Below are positions 1 to 6,153 of a DNA stretch of 6,763 nucleotides, one piece after another (within the stretch, counting starts at the first letter, position 1; each line of letters opens with the position of its first letter). This DNA comes from RGIG5327 sp045612485 (GTDB lineage Bacteria; Verrucomicrobiota; Lentisphaeria; Victivallales; UBA1829), in assembly GCA_045612485.1 (NCBI GenBank), contig JAZKZE010000064.1, forward strand, positions 1 to 6,763. Direction: 5' to 3'. Below the pieces are notes generated by a model. The model saw only the letters and a program-made list of their open reading frames with translations. It did no database searches and was not told the DNA's origin. The translations under genes were made by a program, and so were the position numbers.

Positions 1-19
1 CGAGCGCGCAGTGGATGTG

Positions 20-138
20 CGAATGAACCGCAGGGCAATCGCCTTGCGGACGCTCACAAGGAGTTGTGAGCGTATGAGCCAGCAGCGAGCACTAAGCCGC
101 GAGAGAATGAGGGCGTTTTTTGCCCGAATGAACGCAGG
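20..138 (+). repeat. Imperfect direct repeat about 105 bp apart
   Basis: CGAATGAAC occurs at 20-28 and at 125-133. In both copies it is followed by GCAGG (30-34 after one extra C, and 134-138 directly). The sequence before each copy is also loosely similar, starting CGAG and rich in G. This could be one and a bit units of a tandem or interspersed repeat cut by the window edge. The evidence is a 14-base match only. Confidence 0.4.
28..73. repeat. Two abutting hairpins
   Basis: The first stem pairs 28-36 with 41-49 (nine pairs, one G-T wobble, loop AATC). The second begins at the next base and pairs 50-59 with 64-73 (ten perfect pairs, loop GGAG). A weaker third hairpin follows at 111-125 (GGGC/GCCC around a T-rich loop). 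No T-run follows the first two, so they are not simple terminators. They could be a structured RNA or a palindromic intergenic repeat. Confidence 0.55.
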
Positions 139-336
139 CGCATATATATGGAAAAAGAAACTGCCGCATTACGAAAGCGTTTGACTGCACAAAAGGAAAA
201 AGTGAGGGAGAGAGGGGAGAGAAAAAAGTAAAATGTGTTTGGGGCTCTCTCCTGAAGGTTGCACAAAACAGGATAAAGAAGTATTTTTGAAAAAATCTGG
301 CAAAATCACTTTTTTAAAAGCAGATTTCTTTACGCA

Positions 337-375
337 CATAATTTTGTAAAAATATGCCATTTTTACAAAATTATG
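337..375. repeat. Perfect 17-bp A/T-rich inverted repeat
   Basis: The left arm (337-353, starting CATAATTTTG) is exactly complementary to the right arm (359-375, ending AAAATTATG), around a five-base centre ATGCC. It lies 141 bp upstream of the glycosyltransferase start and about 65 bp upstream of its likely -35 box. A run of eight Ts follows at 388-395 but is 12 bases beyond the stem, too far for a normal intrinsic terminator. It could be a regulator binding site, an end of a small mobile repeat, or a cruciform/hairpin. The sequence alone does not decide. Confidence 0.6.
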
Positions 376-438
376 GGATAGCTGTGCTTTTTTTTGCAGT
401 AAAAGAGTCTTTTTATGGCAGAGAAGGATTTTTTAAAC

Positions 439-466
439 TTGAAAAATCCTTTATAGATAGTATTTT
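439..466 (+). promoter_or_regulatory. Candidate promoter for the glycosyltransferase gene
   Basis: TTGAAA (439-444) and TATTTT (461-466) are separated by 16 bases in an A/T-rich stretch. The transcript would start near 473 and give a 5' leader of about 40 bases before the start codon at 516. Both boxes are imperfect, and in an A/T-rich region such matches arise easily. Confidence 0.35.
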
Positions 467-515
467 AAATGGTATTATTGTTATATGGTGTGAACTGAAA
501 AAAAAGGTGTATGAA

Positions 516-1814
516 ATGAATGATTTTACCATCAATACAAACAACAATGTAAATGATCTTTCCATCGGACTGAATCCTGCTGCTCCTGCTGTTGCTGAGC
601 CTGCTGCTCCTGCACCCCAGCAGCCCAAGCAGCCCAGTATCTACGGAGAGATCCCCCAGATCCCCGTTCTGGATGCTGTGGAAGGGATCAAATTTGACTT
701 TAATGACGGTATCCGTATTCTTTTTCCCCATAACGGCAAAGAGTATCATGTGACCTTTACTGATATTGATACAGGAATCATCCTTTACAGTGCAGATACT
801 GTTCCGGGTGCCTATGTGACAAGCGTAAAGAAATTTTACATCCGTTTCCGTCTTATTATCCATGAAAAAGGCGGCAAGGAGCCGATCTTCACCCATGATT
901 ATGATTGCCGGGATAAAGATGTGATGATCCAGCTTCCTGTGGGAACTTTGGGAGACAGTATCGGTTGGTTCAGTTATGTGGAGCGTTTCCAGCAGAAACA
1001 CGGTTGCAAAGTCATCTGTGTAATGACCCCCTGGATCGCAGAAATCGTGAAAAAACAGTATCCGCAGATCACATTCATCGGACCGGAAGAAACAAAAAAT
1101 CATACTCCCTATGCCTGTTATTACATGGGGTTGTTCTTCAAGGGTAATGTGGATAATCAGCCTATTGACTTCCGCTATATCGGACTTCACCGTACTGCCG
1201 GTTACATCCTCGGTGTGGATCCTTCCGATATCCCGCCCAGAGTGGATCTTTCCGCTCCCCGTAAGATCAAAGAAAAATATGTATGTATTGCCGCCCAAAG
1301 TTCCAGTCAGGCAAAATACTGGAACAATCCTTTCGGCTGGATGACTGTCGTACAGTTCCTGAAGGATAACGGGTACAGAGTATTGTGTATAGACAAGGAG
1401 AGAGTACACGGTACAGGTTTGAACTGGAACTTCATTCCTTACGGTGCTGAAGATTTTACCGGGGATATTCCCTTGCAGGAACGGATCAATCTTATCAAGG
1501 ATGCTGACTTTTTCATCGGTCTTTCCAGTGGCTTGAGCTGGCTTGCCTGGTGCTGTAAAGTGCCTGTTGTGATGATTTCCGGATTCACTCATCCCACCAA
1601 TGAATTTGAAACACCTTACCGTGTGATCAATTATCATACCTGTCACAGCTGCTGGAATGATATGCGGCTGGATTTTGACCACTTTGATTTTCTGTGGTGT
1701 CCCCGTCATAAAGGGACGGACAGACATTTTGAATGTACCAAACTTATTTCTGCGGAACAGGTGATCACAACCATCAAAAAGATCCCCACATTCAAGGCGG
1801 AAGAGAAAAAATAA
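516..1814 (+). CDS. TibC/Aah-type autotransporter O-heptosyltransferase
   Basis: 432 residues. It resembles the bacterial autotransporter heptosyltransferase family (TibC, Aah), cytoplasmic GT-B enzymes that move heptose from ADP-heptose onto serines of exported adhesins before secretion. Residues 21-40 are a low-complexity Pro/Ala/Gln linker. About 50-135 match the small N-terminal beta domain. The catalytic part opens with PVGTLGDSIGW (141-151), whose Asp147 lies where the family has its conserved LGD aspartate. A donor-binding half (about 255-350) includes IGLSSGLSWLAW (334-345). Cysteines 376, 379, 395 and 407 form a C-x2-C-x15-C-x11-C cluster like the metal finger of TibC. I chose the ATG at 516 because AAAAAGGTG precedes it by six to seven bases; the frame is open back to 354, but that part is A/T-rich and not family-like. 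No autotransporter substrate is in the window. Heptose as the sugar is inferred from the family, and a TibC-related enzyme with another donor is possible. Confidence 0.87.
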   Translation: MNDFTINTNNNVNDLSIGLNPAAPAVAEPAAPAPQQPKQPSIYGEIPQIPVLDAVEGIKFDFNDGIRILFPHNGKEYHVTFTDIDTGIILYSADTVPGAYVTSVKKFYIRFRLIIHEKGGKEPIFTHDYDCRDKDVMIQLPVGTLGDSIGWFSYVERFQQKHGCKVICVMTPWIAEIVKKQYPQITFIGPEETKNHTPYACYYMGLFFKGNVDNQPIDFRYIGLHRTAGYILGVDPSDIPPRVDLSAPRKIKEKYVCIAAQSSSQAKYWNNPFGWMTVVQFLKDNGYRVLCIDKERVHGTGLNWNFIPYGAEDFTGDIPLQERINLIKDADFFIGLSSGLSWLAWCCKVPVVMISGFTHPTNEFETPYRVINYHTCHSCWNDMRLDFDHFDFLWCPRHKGTDRHFECTKLISAEQVITTIKKIPTFKAEEKK

Positions 1815-1854
1815 GATTCTGCGGAGGATGGGAGACGCAACAGGAAATACCGGA

Positions 1855-1893
1855 ATGGAAACAGACAACGGAAAACAGAAGGAAATTCCATGA
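1855..1893 (+). CDS. Possible 12-codon leader peptide
   Basis: This is a very short frame encoding METDNGKQKEIP, preceded by AGGAA (1842-1846) eight bases upstream. Its TGA stop overlaps the ATG of the next frame (ATGA at 1890-1893), the layout of translational coupling. An in-frame ATG at 1828 would lengthen it to 21 codons but has no room for a ribosome site. Chance is a real alternative at this length. Confidence 0.2.
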   Translation: METDNGKQKEIP

Positions 1894-2015
1894 AAAACTT
1901 GCAGAATAAAACTTCCGCAGTTATACTTTCCCTGACTGGTTTTCTGACGGTATTTTTATACTTTCCCCTGTCTGGAGTTTTTCTGACATCCCGCCGGAAA
2001 GTCCCCGTTTTATAA
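1890..2015 (+). CDS. Possible small single-pass membrane protein (41 aa)
   Basis: The frame begins MKNLQNKTSAVILSL and ends in TSRRKVPVL. Residues about 9-33 form one long hydrophobic segment that could span a membrane, followed by the basic cluster RRK (35-37), which would favour a cytoplasmic C terminus. The start has a strong ribosome site, AGAAGGAA (1877-1884), five bases before the ATG. The frame begins 75 bp after the glycosyltransferase stop and ends 14 bp before a strong terminator, so it would be the last gene of that transcript. I recognise no family. It could instead be a signal-peptide-like remnant of a decayed gene. Confidence 0.45.
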   Translation: MKNLQNKTSAVILSLTGFLTVFLYFPLSGVFLTSRRKVPVL

Positions 2016-2029
2016 AACAGTTTCAAAGG

Positions 2030-2064
2030 TGCCGTACCCCGTAAAAGGGTGCGGCAATTTTTTT
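2030..2064 (+). terminator. Intrinsic terminator of the glycosyltransferase transcript
   Basis: GCCGTACCC (2031-2039) pairs with GGGTGCGGC (2047-2055), nine pairs with one T-G wobble, and T2030-A2056 extends it. The loop is CGTAAAA, and seven Ts follow at 2058-2064. This is a classical rho-independent terminator reading on the plus strand. Confidence 0.88.
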
Positions 2065-2086
2065 GTCCTGTTTCCGGACAAAAAAA
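2058..2086. terminator. Central inverted repeat shared by the two terminators
   Basis: Seven Ts plus GTCC (2058-2068) are exactly complementary to GGAC plus seven As (2076-2086), around the loop TGTTTCC. The Ts end the plus-strand terminator, and the As read as the T-run of the minus-strand terminator. The element can act as a back-up hairpin in both directions between converging genes. Confidence 0.7.
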
Positions 2087-2115
2087 TCCCCCGTTTCCAA
2101 TGGAAACAGGGGGAT
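2080..2115 (-). terminator. Intrinsic terminator of the aldolase gene
   Basis: A strong stem spans 2086-2115. ATCCCCC pairs with GGGGGAT and GTTTCC with GGAAAC, with one bulged A (2108) and the loop AAT. Read on the minus strand the hairpin is followed by seven Ts (complement of 2080-2086). It lies about 50 bp beyond the aldolase stop. Confidence 0.88.
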
Positions 2116-2133
2116 AGATTCAAAATAACTTAC

Positions 2134-2156
2134 GCCGCCAAATAACCTTTGGCAGC
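2134..2156 (-). other. Hairpin just after the aldolase stop codon
   Basis: GCCGCCAAA (2134-2142) pairs with TTTGGCAGC (2148-2156), nine pairs with one G-T wobble on the mRNA, loop of five. It begins eight bases after the stop codon and has no T-run, so it is more likely a 3'-end stabilising stem than a terminator. The true terminator follows it. Confidence 0.55.
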
Positions 2157-2163
2157 AGAAAAA

Positions 2164-3144
2164 TTATTTGTCAAATGCGTGTCCGGCAGAACCGAGAACG
2201 TTGATGCATTTGTGTTTGTAAAGCTCTTTGAGAGCGTCACGGGCAGGACCCAGATATTTGCGGGGGTCGAATTCTGCGGGCTTTTCAGCAAAGACTTTGC
2301 GGATGGCTCCGGTCATGGCAAGACGGCCGTCAGAGTCGATGTTGATTTTGCAGACAGCACTCTTGGCAGCTTCGCGGAGCTGATCTTCGCCGATACCGAT
2401 GGCATCTTTGAGTTTTCCGCCGAAGGAGTTGATCTGGGCAACGATGTCCTGGGGAACGGAGGAAGAACCGTGGAGAACGATGGGGAATCCGGGGATCTTC
2501 TGTTCGATTTCAGCAAGGATGTCCAGGCGGATCTTGGGATTGGTGCCCGGTTTGAATTTGTATGCACCGTGGGAGGTACCGATGGAGATAGCAAGAGAAT
2601 CCACGCCGGTACCGTTGAGGAATGCCTGAACTTCTTCAGGACGGGTGTAGGTGTGTTCTTCAGCCTGAACATCATCTTCCACACCGGCGAGAACACCAAG
2701 TTCGCCTTCCACAGTCACGTCGAAGGGATGGGCAAATTCAACAACTTTCTTGGTTTCTTCAATGTTTTCTGCGAAGGGTTTGGAGGAACCGTCGATCATC
2801 ACAGAGGAGAAACCGTATTCGATGCAGCTTTTGCAGGTTTCAAAAGAGTCACCGTGGTCAAGGTGCAGACAGATAGGAATAACTCTGTCGCCGCCGCCGA
2901 TTTCACGGGCATATTCCACAGCACCCTGGGCAAGATAGCGGAGAAGGGTCTGGTTGGCATAGGAACGGGCGCCTTTGGAGACCTGGAGGATCACAGGGGA
3001 TTCGGTTTCCACGCAAGCCTGGATGATGGCCTGGAGCTGTTCCATGTTGTTGAAGTTGAATGCGGGGATTGCATAGTTGCCTTTCATGGCTTTTGCAAAC
3101 ATGTCTCTTGTGTTTACGAGACCCAGATCTTTGTAGTTGATCAT
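2164..3144 (-). CDS. fba: Class II fructose-bisphosphate aldolase
   Basis: 326 residues, normal length for the zinc-dependent class II family. It cleaves fructose 1,6-bisphosphate to dihydroxyacetone phosphate and glyceraldehyde 3-phosphate in glycolysis, and does the reverse in gluconeogenesis, in the cytosol. LHLDHGDS (93-100) holds the catalytic Asp96 and zinc ligand His97. VEGELG (145-150) follows. GTSHG (189-193) and VLHGSS (223-228) supply His192 and His225. NIDSD (268-272) is the phosphate/substrate loop. From memory it closely resembles the Bacteroides/Treponema-type enzyme, including the start MINYKDLGLVNTR. The ATG at 3144 is chosen because it starts this conserved sequence and has AAAGGAA eight to ten bases upstream; an upstream in-frame ATG at 3183 would add 13 unrelated residues. 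It is followed by its own terminator, so it is the last gene of its transcript. Confidence 0.96.
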   Translation of the reverse strand: MINYKDLGLVNTRDMFAKAMKGNYAIPAFNFNNMEQLQAIIQACVETESPVILQVSKGARSYANQTLLRYLAQGAVEYAREIGGGDRVIPICLHLDHGDSFETCKSCIEYGFSSVMIDGSSKPFAENIEETKKVVEFAHPFDVTVEGELGVLAGVEDDVQAEEHTYTRPEEVQAFLNGTGVDSLAISIGTSHGAYKFKPGTNPKIRLDILAEIEQKIPGFPIVLHGSSSVPQDIVAQINSFGGKLKDAIGIGEDQLREAAKSAVCKINIDSDGRLAMTGAIRKVFAEKPAEFDPRKYLGPARDALKELYKHKCINVLGSAGHAFDK

Positions 3145-3195
3145 TTCAGTTCCTTTGGTTATGGGTGAATGTGTTAAAAACAAAAGTCATATTTT

Positions 3196-3223
3196 AAAAT
3201 AACAATAAAAGGAAAAATTTCAA
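3196..3223 (-). promoter_or_regulatory. Candidate promoter for the aldolase gene
   Basis: On the minus strand TTGAAA (complement of 3218-3223) is 16 bases from TATTTT (complement of 3196-3201). Box sequences and spacing are the same as in the candidate promoter of the glycosyltransferase. The 150-bp gap to the upstream secreted-protein gene leaves room for a separate promoter, but read-through from that gene is also possible. Confidence 0.35.
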
Positions 3224-3261
3224 GTCCTGAATGTAAAATTCCGCTTTTTTCCTTGATTTCC

Positions 3262-3288
3262 CTCCGTAGTTTCAATTGGAAACAGGAG
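3262..3288. repeat. Interrupted hairpin between the secreted-protein and aldolase genes
   Basis: CTCC (3262-3265) pairs with GGAG (3285-3288) and GTTTC (3269-3273) with GAAAC (3279-3283). The loop is AATTG and the two stems are separated by a small internal loop. No T-run follows on the minus strand, so termination after the secreted-protein gene would be partial at best. Confidence 0.35.
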
Positions 3289-3294
3289 ACAATT

Positions 3295-3945
3295 TTATTC
3301 CGGAGGATTTTCTCCGTTTCCTTCGCCTTCCTTCTTGTCTCCGCCTTCAGTATCTTTCTTTTCGCCTTCCCCTTCTTTTTTCTCTTCAGCAGGCTGTTCG
3401 GGTTCGGCAGGTTTGGGCGGGGGAGGGGGATCCGGCAGGATAAGTTTGCCGTCTGCAGGTATGGAACCTGCGGCGGAAAAACTGCCTGCACTTTTCAATT
3501 TGAAATTCTTTTCTTCGATCCTTGTGGGGAAAAGTTTGAATTTCAGGGTAAATTCACCGTCAGCAGAAGAAACTGCAAAAAGCATCCTGCAATAGGTTTT
3601 GCCATCCAGGTCAGGGTATTTCCACGCGATCCCGGAATAAGGTTTATCCCCTTCTGCAACCGCTATACAGGGATATTCCTTGCCGGAGGCGTCAACAAGA
3701 GCAAAATCATGGATACTCAGGGATCTTCCTCTGTCCGGTTTGAAAATGATCTGCACATAACTGGAGCTGGCAGTCTGCTTCATTACGGGAGTTGGATTTT
3801 CGATTGCCGGTCTGCTGCCGCATACTTCGGCGGAGAGGATCTTTCCGTAACGGAAGAAAAGACTTGTTTTCTTTACGGGTGCTTCCTGAGCATAAACGCA
3901 GACACAGAACGCGGAGAGCAATACTGTACATAAGATATTTTTCAT
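3295..3945 (-). CDS. Secreted protein of unknown function with acidic/proline-rich tail
   Basis: 216 residues, not assigned to any family. Residues 1-19 are a clear Sec signal peptide: MK, a hydrophobic core, then a V-Y-A end with likely cleavage before Gln20. The body (about 20-168) looks like a beta-rich domain with three cysteines (42, 93, 119) and a segment KTYCRMLFAVSSADGEF (116-132). From about 169 the protein becomes low-complexity: PDPPPPPKPAEPEQP, then a Glu/Lys/Gly stretch to the end. Such tails are often flexible spacers or surface-exposed segments. There is no lipobox (the cysteines in the signal are not placed for one) and no C-terminal sorting signal. The ATG has GAGGA seven bases upstream. 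It is divergent from the ABC-F gene and lies upstream of the aldolase gene on the same strand. An envelope location is inferred from the signal peptide alone. Confidence 0.8.
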   Translation of the reverse strand: MKNILCTVLLSAFCVCVYAQEAPVKKTSLFFRYGKILSAEVCGSRPAIENPTPVMKQTASSSYVQIIFKPDRGRSLSIHDFALVDASGKEYPCIAVAEGDKPYSGIAWKYPDLDGKTYCRMLFAVSSADGEFTLKFKLFPTRIEEKNFKLKSAGSFSAAGSIPADGKLILPDPPPPPKPAEPEQPAEEKKEGEGEKKDTEGGDKKEGEGNGENPPE

Positions 3946-3975
3946 AGTTTCATCCTCGGTTGTCTATAGATTCTG

Positions 3976-4004
3976 ATTATACTACACAATAATACATTAA
4001 TACA
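3976..4004 (-). promoter_or_regulatory. Promoter of the secreted-protein gene
   Basis: A perfect TATAAT lies on the minus strand (complement of 3976-3981), about 31 bases before the start codon. The best -35 at 17-base spacing is only TGTATT (complement of 3999-4004), so the promoter may be weak or need an activator. Confidence 0.5.
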
Positions 4005-4048
4005 TTTTTTCCATAAATCAAATACAGAATGTAAAATGAAGAGAAAAT

Positions 4049-4076
4049 TTGCTTTTTTCAAAAAAGGAAGTATCTT
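4049..4076 (+). promoter_or_regulatory. Candidate promoter of the ABC-F gene
   Basis: TTGCTT (4049-4054) and TATCTT (4071-4076) are 16 bases apart, giving a leader of about 35 bases. CATAAT (4084-4089) is an alternative -10 without a good partner. Both boxes deviate from consensus. Confidence 0.3.
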
Positions 4077-4119
4077 TAAAGGATCATAATTTACAGTAAC
4101 ACTTTATCAGGGACCTGTT

Positions 4120-6024
4120 ATGGCAAATTCATTGCTCGTTTCCGTGGAAAATCTCCGTCTCTCCATTGGAAACCGGAAAATCTTTGACGGAGCCTCTGCT
4201 TCTGTTGCAGAGAATGAGCGTGTGGCGCTTGTGGGACGCAACGGCAGCGGTAAGTCCACTTTTCTGCGGATCATTGCCGGTATGGAAAAACCTTCTGAAG
4301 GGGACTTTACCATAAAGAAAGATCTGAGGATCGCTTTCATGCCCCAGGATCTGCCCGATGAGGAAGGAAATAGGAGCTGTCGGGAGATCCTGCGGGAAGG
4401 TTTGAAAGAAATTCTGGATATCCTCCATGATTATGAAATCGGGAAAGGTTCTCAACAGGAACAGGAGGAACGGGAACGTTTTCTTTCCCTGCATGACGCC
4501 TGGACTCCTGAAAATAAATTGGAAACGATGATGCAGCAGCTTTTTCTTCCTGACGGGGAGAAACGGTTCTGCGAACTTTCCGGAGGAGAGAAACGTCGGG
4601 TATTGCTGGGGCGGGCTCTTCTTGCAGAACCGGAACTTCTGCTTCTGGACGAACCCACCAACCATCTGGATGTGGAAACGGTTTCCTGGATCGAGAAATT
4701 TTTATCTGATTATAAAGGAGCGTGTCTTTTTATTACCCATGACCGGTATTTCCTTGACCGTATCGCAACCCGTATTCTGGAACTGGATCACGGAAAGTTT
4801 TATTCCTGCAACGGTTCTTATGCTGATTTTCTTGAGATGAAGGAGGAACGGGAGTATGCGGAAGATGTGGAAACGCAGAAACGGAATGCTTTTTTGCGTA
4901 AAGAGATCGAATGGGTACGCCGTTCCCCGAAAGCCCGGCTCAAGAAAAATCTTGGGAGAGTGAAACGGTATGATGAGATCGCTGCGATTAAGGCTCCTGA
5001 ACGTACCGGAAATATGGAACTTCTGATTCCGGATCCGCCGCGTCTGGGTAATAAAGTAGTTCATCTGAAAGATGTGGGGGTGACTCTCGGCGGAAAAACT
5101 CTTTTCAGAAATTTTGATCATGAGTTCACGCCTCAGCAGAAAATCGGGATCATCGGTTCCAACGGTACCGGAAAAACCACCTTGCTTAAAGTCATTACTT
5201 CTCTGCTTGCGCCCGATACCGGAAGTGTGGAATGCGCCGACACGGTCGTATTCAATTATGTGGATCAGTCCCGCCTTGCCCTCAACGGTGAAAATACTCT
5301 TACCAAAGAGGTGGGGGGGGATTCGGAATATGTATTTTTCGGCAGCGGCAAGATCACCTGCCGGGCATATCTCAAACGGTTTCTATTTGAAGATGACAGG
5401 ATCAATACTCTTGTCAAATATCTTTCCGGCGGGGAAAAGGCGCGTCTGATCCTTGCCAAGATCCTGAAAGGGGGAGGGAACTTTCTTATATTGGACGAAC
5501 CTACCAACGATCTGGATCTGCCAACATTACGGGTATTGGAAGAAGCATTGATCGCATATCCAGCCACGCTTGTTGTGGTAAGTCACGACCGGTATTTTCT
5601 CAACCGGGTATGCAATACGATCTTTTCTTTTGAAAAAGGGGAGAATAAGATCCTGAAAGTGGAAGGTGATTATGATTATTATTTGCAGAAGAAAGATTCT
5701 CTTCTTGCTGCGAGAGGAGCCAATAATCCGGCGCCTGTGCCGGTGAAAAGTCAGCCGGTACCAGTTGTACAGCCTAAAAAACAGAAGAAATTGACCTGGG
5801 CGGAAAATAAAGAATTGGAAGGAATGGAAGAAGCGATCATGCTTGCTGAAGAAGAGGTGAGTAAAATGGAAGAGGTATTCCAGGAACCTGATTTCTTCGC
5901 GAAACATGGAGCAGAGCTGCCCGCATTACAGAAATCTCTTGAAGAAGCAAAGAGCCGGTGTGAATCTTTGTACGCAAGGTGGGCGGAACTGGAAAACAAA
6001 AAGGCAGAGTTGGAAAAGATATAA
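4120..6024 (+). CDS. uup: ABC-F family ATPase, Uup type
   Basis: 634 residues, the usual length of Uup. ABC-F proteins have two ATPase domains and no membrane part; they act on the ribosome, and Uup is also linked to DNA transactions and ribosome assembly. First domain: Walker A GRNGSGKS (39-46), signature LSGGE (153-157), Walker B LLLLDEP with Glu178, switch His207. The linker (about 237-300) carries WVRRSPKAR (265-273), typical of the Uup branch. Second domain: GSNGTGKT (346-353), LSGGE (435-439), FLILDEP with Glu460, His489. A Pro/Val/Lys spacer (about 535-557) leads to a C-terminal coiled coil (about 565-632), the Uup DNA-binding tail that separates it from EttA. All catalytic residues are present. 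The start has AGGGA six bases upstream. A G8 run in the second domain is noted separately. It appears to be a single-gene transcript. Another ABC-F branch is less likely given the tail. Confidence 0.92.
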   Translation: MANSLLVSVENLRLSIGNRKIFDGASASVAENERVALVGRNGSGKSTFLRIIAGMEKPSEGDFTIKKDLRIAFMPQDLPDEEGNRSCREILREGLKEILDILHDYEIGKGSQQEQEERERFLSLHDAWTPENKLETMMQQLFLPDGEKRFCELSGGEKRRVLLGRALLAEPELLLLDEPTNHLDVETVSWIEKFLSDYKGACLFITHDRYFLDRIATRILELDHGKFYSCNGSYADFLEMKEEREYAEDVETQKRNAFLRKEIEWVRRSPKARLKKNLGRVKRYDEIAAIKAPERTGNMELLIPDPPRLGNKVVHLKDVGVTLGGKTLFRNFDHEFTPQQKIGIIGSNGTGKTTLLKVITSLLAPDTGSVECADTVVFNYVDQSRLALNGENTLTKEVGGDSEYVFFGSGKITCRAYLKRFLFEDDRINTLVKYLSGGEKARLILAKILKGGGNFLILDEPTNDLDLPTLRVLEEALIAYPATLVVVSHDRYFLNRVCNTIFSFEKGENKILKVEGDYDYYLQKKDSLLAARGANNPAPVPVKSQPVPVVQPKKQKKLTWAENKELEGMEEAIMLAEEEVSKMEEVFQEPDFFAKHGAELPALQKSLEEAKSRCESLYARWAELENKKAELEKI

Positions 6025-6045
6025 TACGATAGGTGTGTATGACTG

Positions 6046-6105
6046 TAATGGAGGCAATATTCTGTAAGGGTATAGCCTCCATTATTGTTCATTATAGATT
6101 GAACA
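6046..6105 (+). terminator. Weak double-hairpin end of the ABC-F transcript
   Basis: TAATGGAGGC (6046-6055) pairs perfectly with GCCTCCATTA (6075-6084) around a 19-base loop. Directly after it TGTTCA (6086-6091) pairs with TGAACA (6100-6105). The sequence after is pyrimidine-rich but lacks an unbroken T-run, so termination may be inefficient or use another mechanism. Confidence 0.5.
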
Positions 6106-6117
6106 CTTCTCCCTCTC

Positions 6118-6153
6118 TTATCCTTATTTTTATCCTTATCTTTATCCCTTGTC
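6118..6153 (+). repeat. Three 12-bp tandem repeats in a pyrimidine tract
   Basis: TTATCCTTATTT, TTATCCTTATCT and TTATCCCTTGTC follow each other with a 12-bp period, inside a strongly pyrimidine-rich stretch from about 6106 to 6180. The complementary strand is purine-rich and would read as Asp-Lys repeats in a spurious frame. The tract separates the ABC-F gene from the tandem promoters. Its role is unknown. Confidence 0.65.

Larger units (their letters stand above)
1..336. other. Non-coding left-edge region
   Basis: No gene in this stretch can be supported. Positions 1-150 are G+C-rich and full of short palindromes and repeated GAGC/GCGA words, whereas 185-336 is A/T- and purine-rich. One plus-strand frame is open from the left edge to a stop at 182-184 (60 codons), but its product is an arginine-rich string with no recognisable motif. 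TGCACAAAA occurs twice as a direct repeat (186-194 and 260-268), and GGAGAGAG (207-214) is inverted at 245-252. The abrupt change in base composition near 150-180 suggests a short repeat or the tail of another element joined to the A/T-rich upstream region of the glycosyltransferase gene. Confidence 0.5.

Noticed and set aside
2..184. Possible 3' end of a gene entering from the left
   Set aside because: The frame is open but the product is arginine-rich with no motif, and the DNA is dominated by hairpins. It cannot be supported without sequence to the left.
54..266. 70-codon minus-strand frame
   Set aside because: It crosses the hairpins and the purine tract, has no convincing ribosome site and encodes no recognisable protein.
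354..515. N-terminal extension of the glycosyltransferase to the ATG at 354
   Set aside because: The ATG at 354 sits in the loop of the inverted repeat. The extension is A/T-rich, lacks a ribosome site and contains the likely promoter, whereas the ATG at 516 has a good AGGTG site.
465..1868. 467-codon open frame on the minus strand
   Set aside because: It lies wholly antisense to the heptosyltransferase, which has clear family motifs. The product has no coherent domain and the frame has no ribosome site.
1706..2026. 106-codon minus-strand frame
   Set aside because: It is antisense to the heptosyltransferase end and the small plus-strand frame. It would also start downstream of the minus-strand terminator of the aldolase gene, with no promoter seen.
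2149..3168. 339-codon open frame on the plus strand
   Set aside because: It mirrors the aldolase gene. Codon bias of the real gene keeps the opposite strand open. The product resembles nothing.
3145..3183. Extension of the aldolase to the ATG at 3183
   Set aside because: The added 13 residues are not part of the family. The ATG at 3144 has the ribosome site and starts the conserved MINYKDLG sequence.
3253..3933. 226-codon open frame on the plus strand
   Set aside because: It is antisense to the secreted-protein gene, which has a signal peptide, ribosome site and TATAAT promoter on the other strand.
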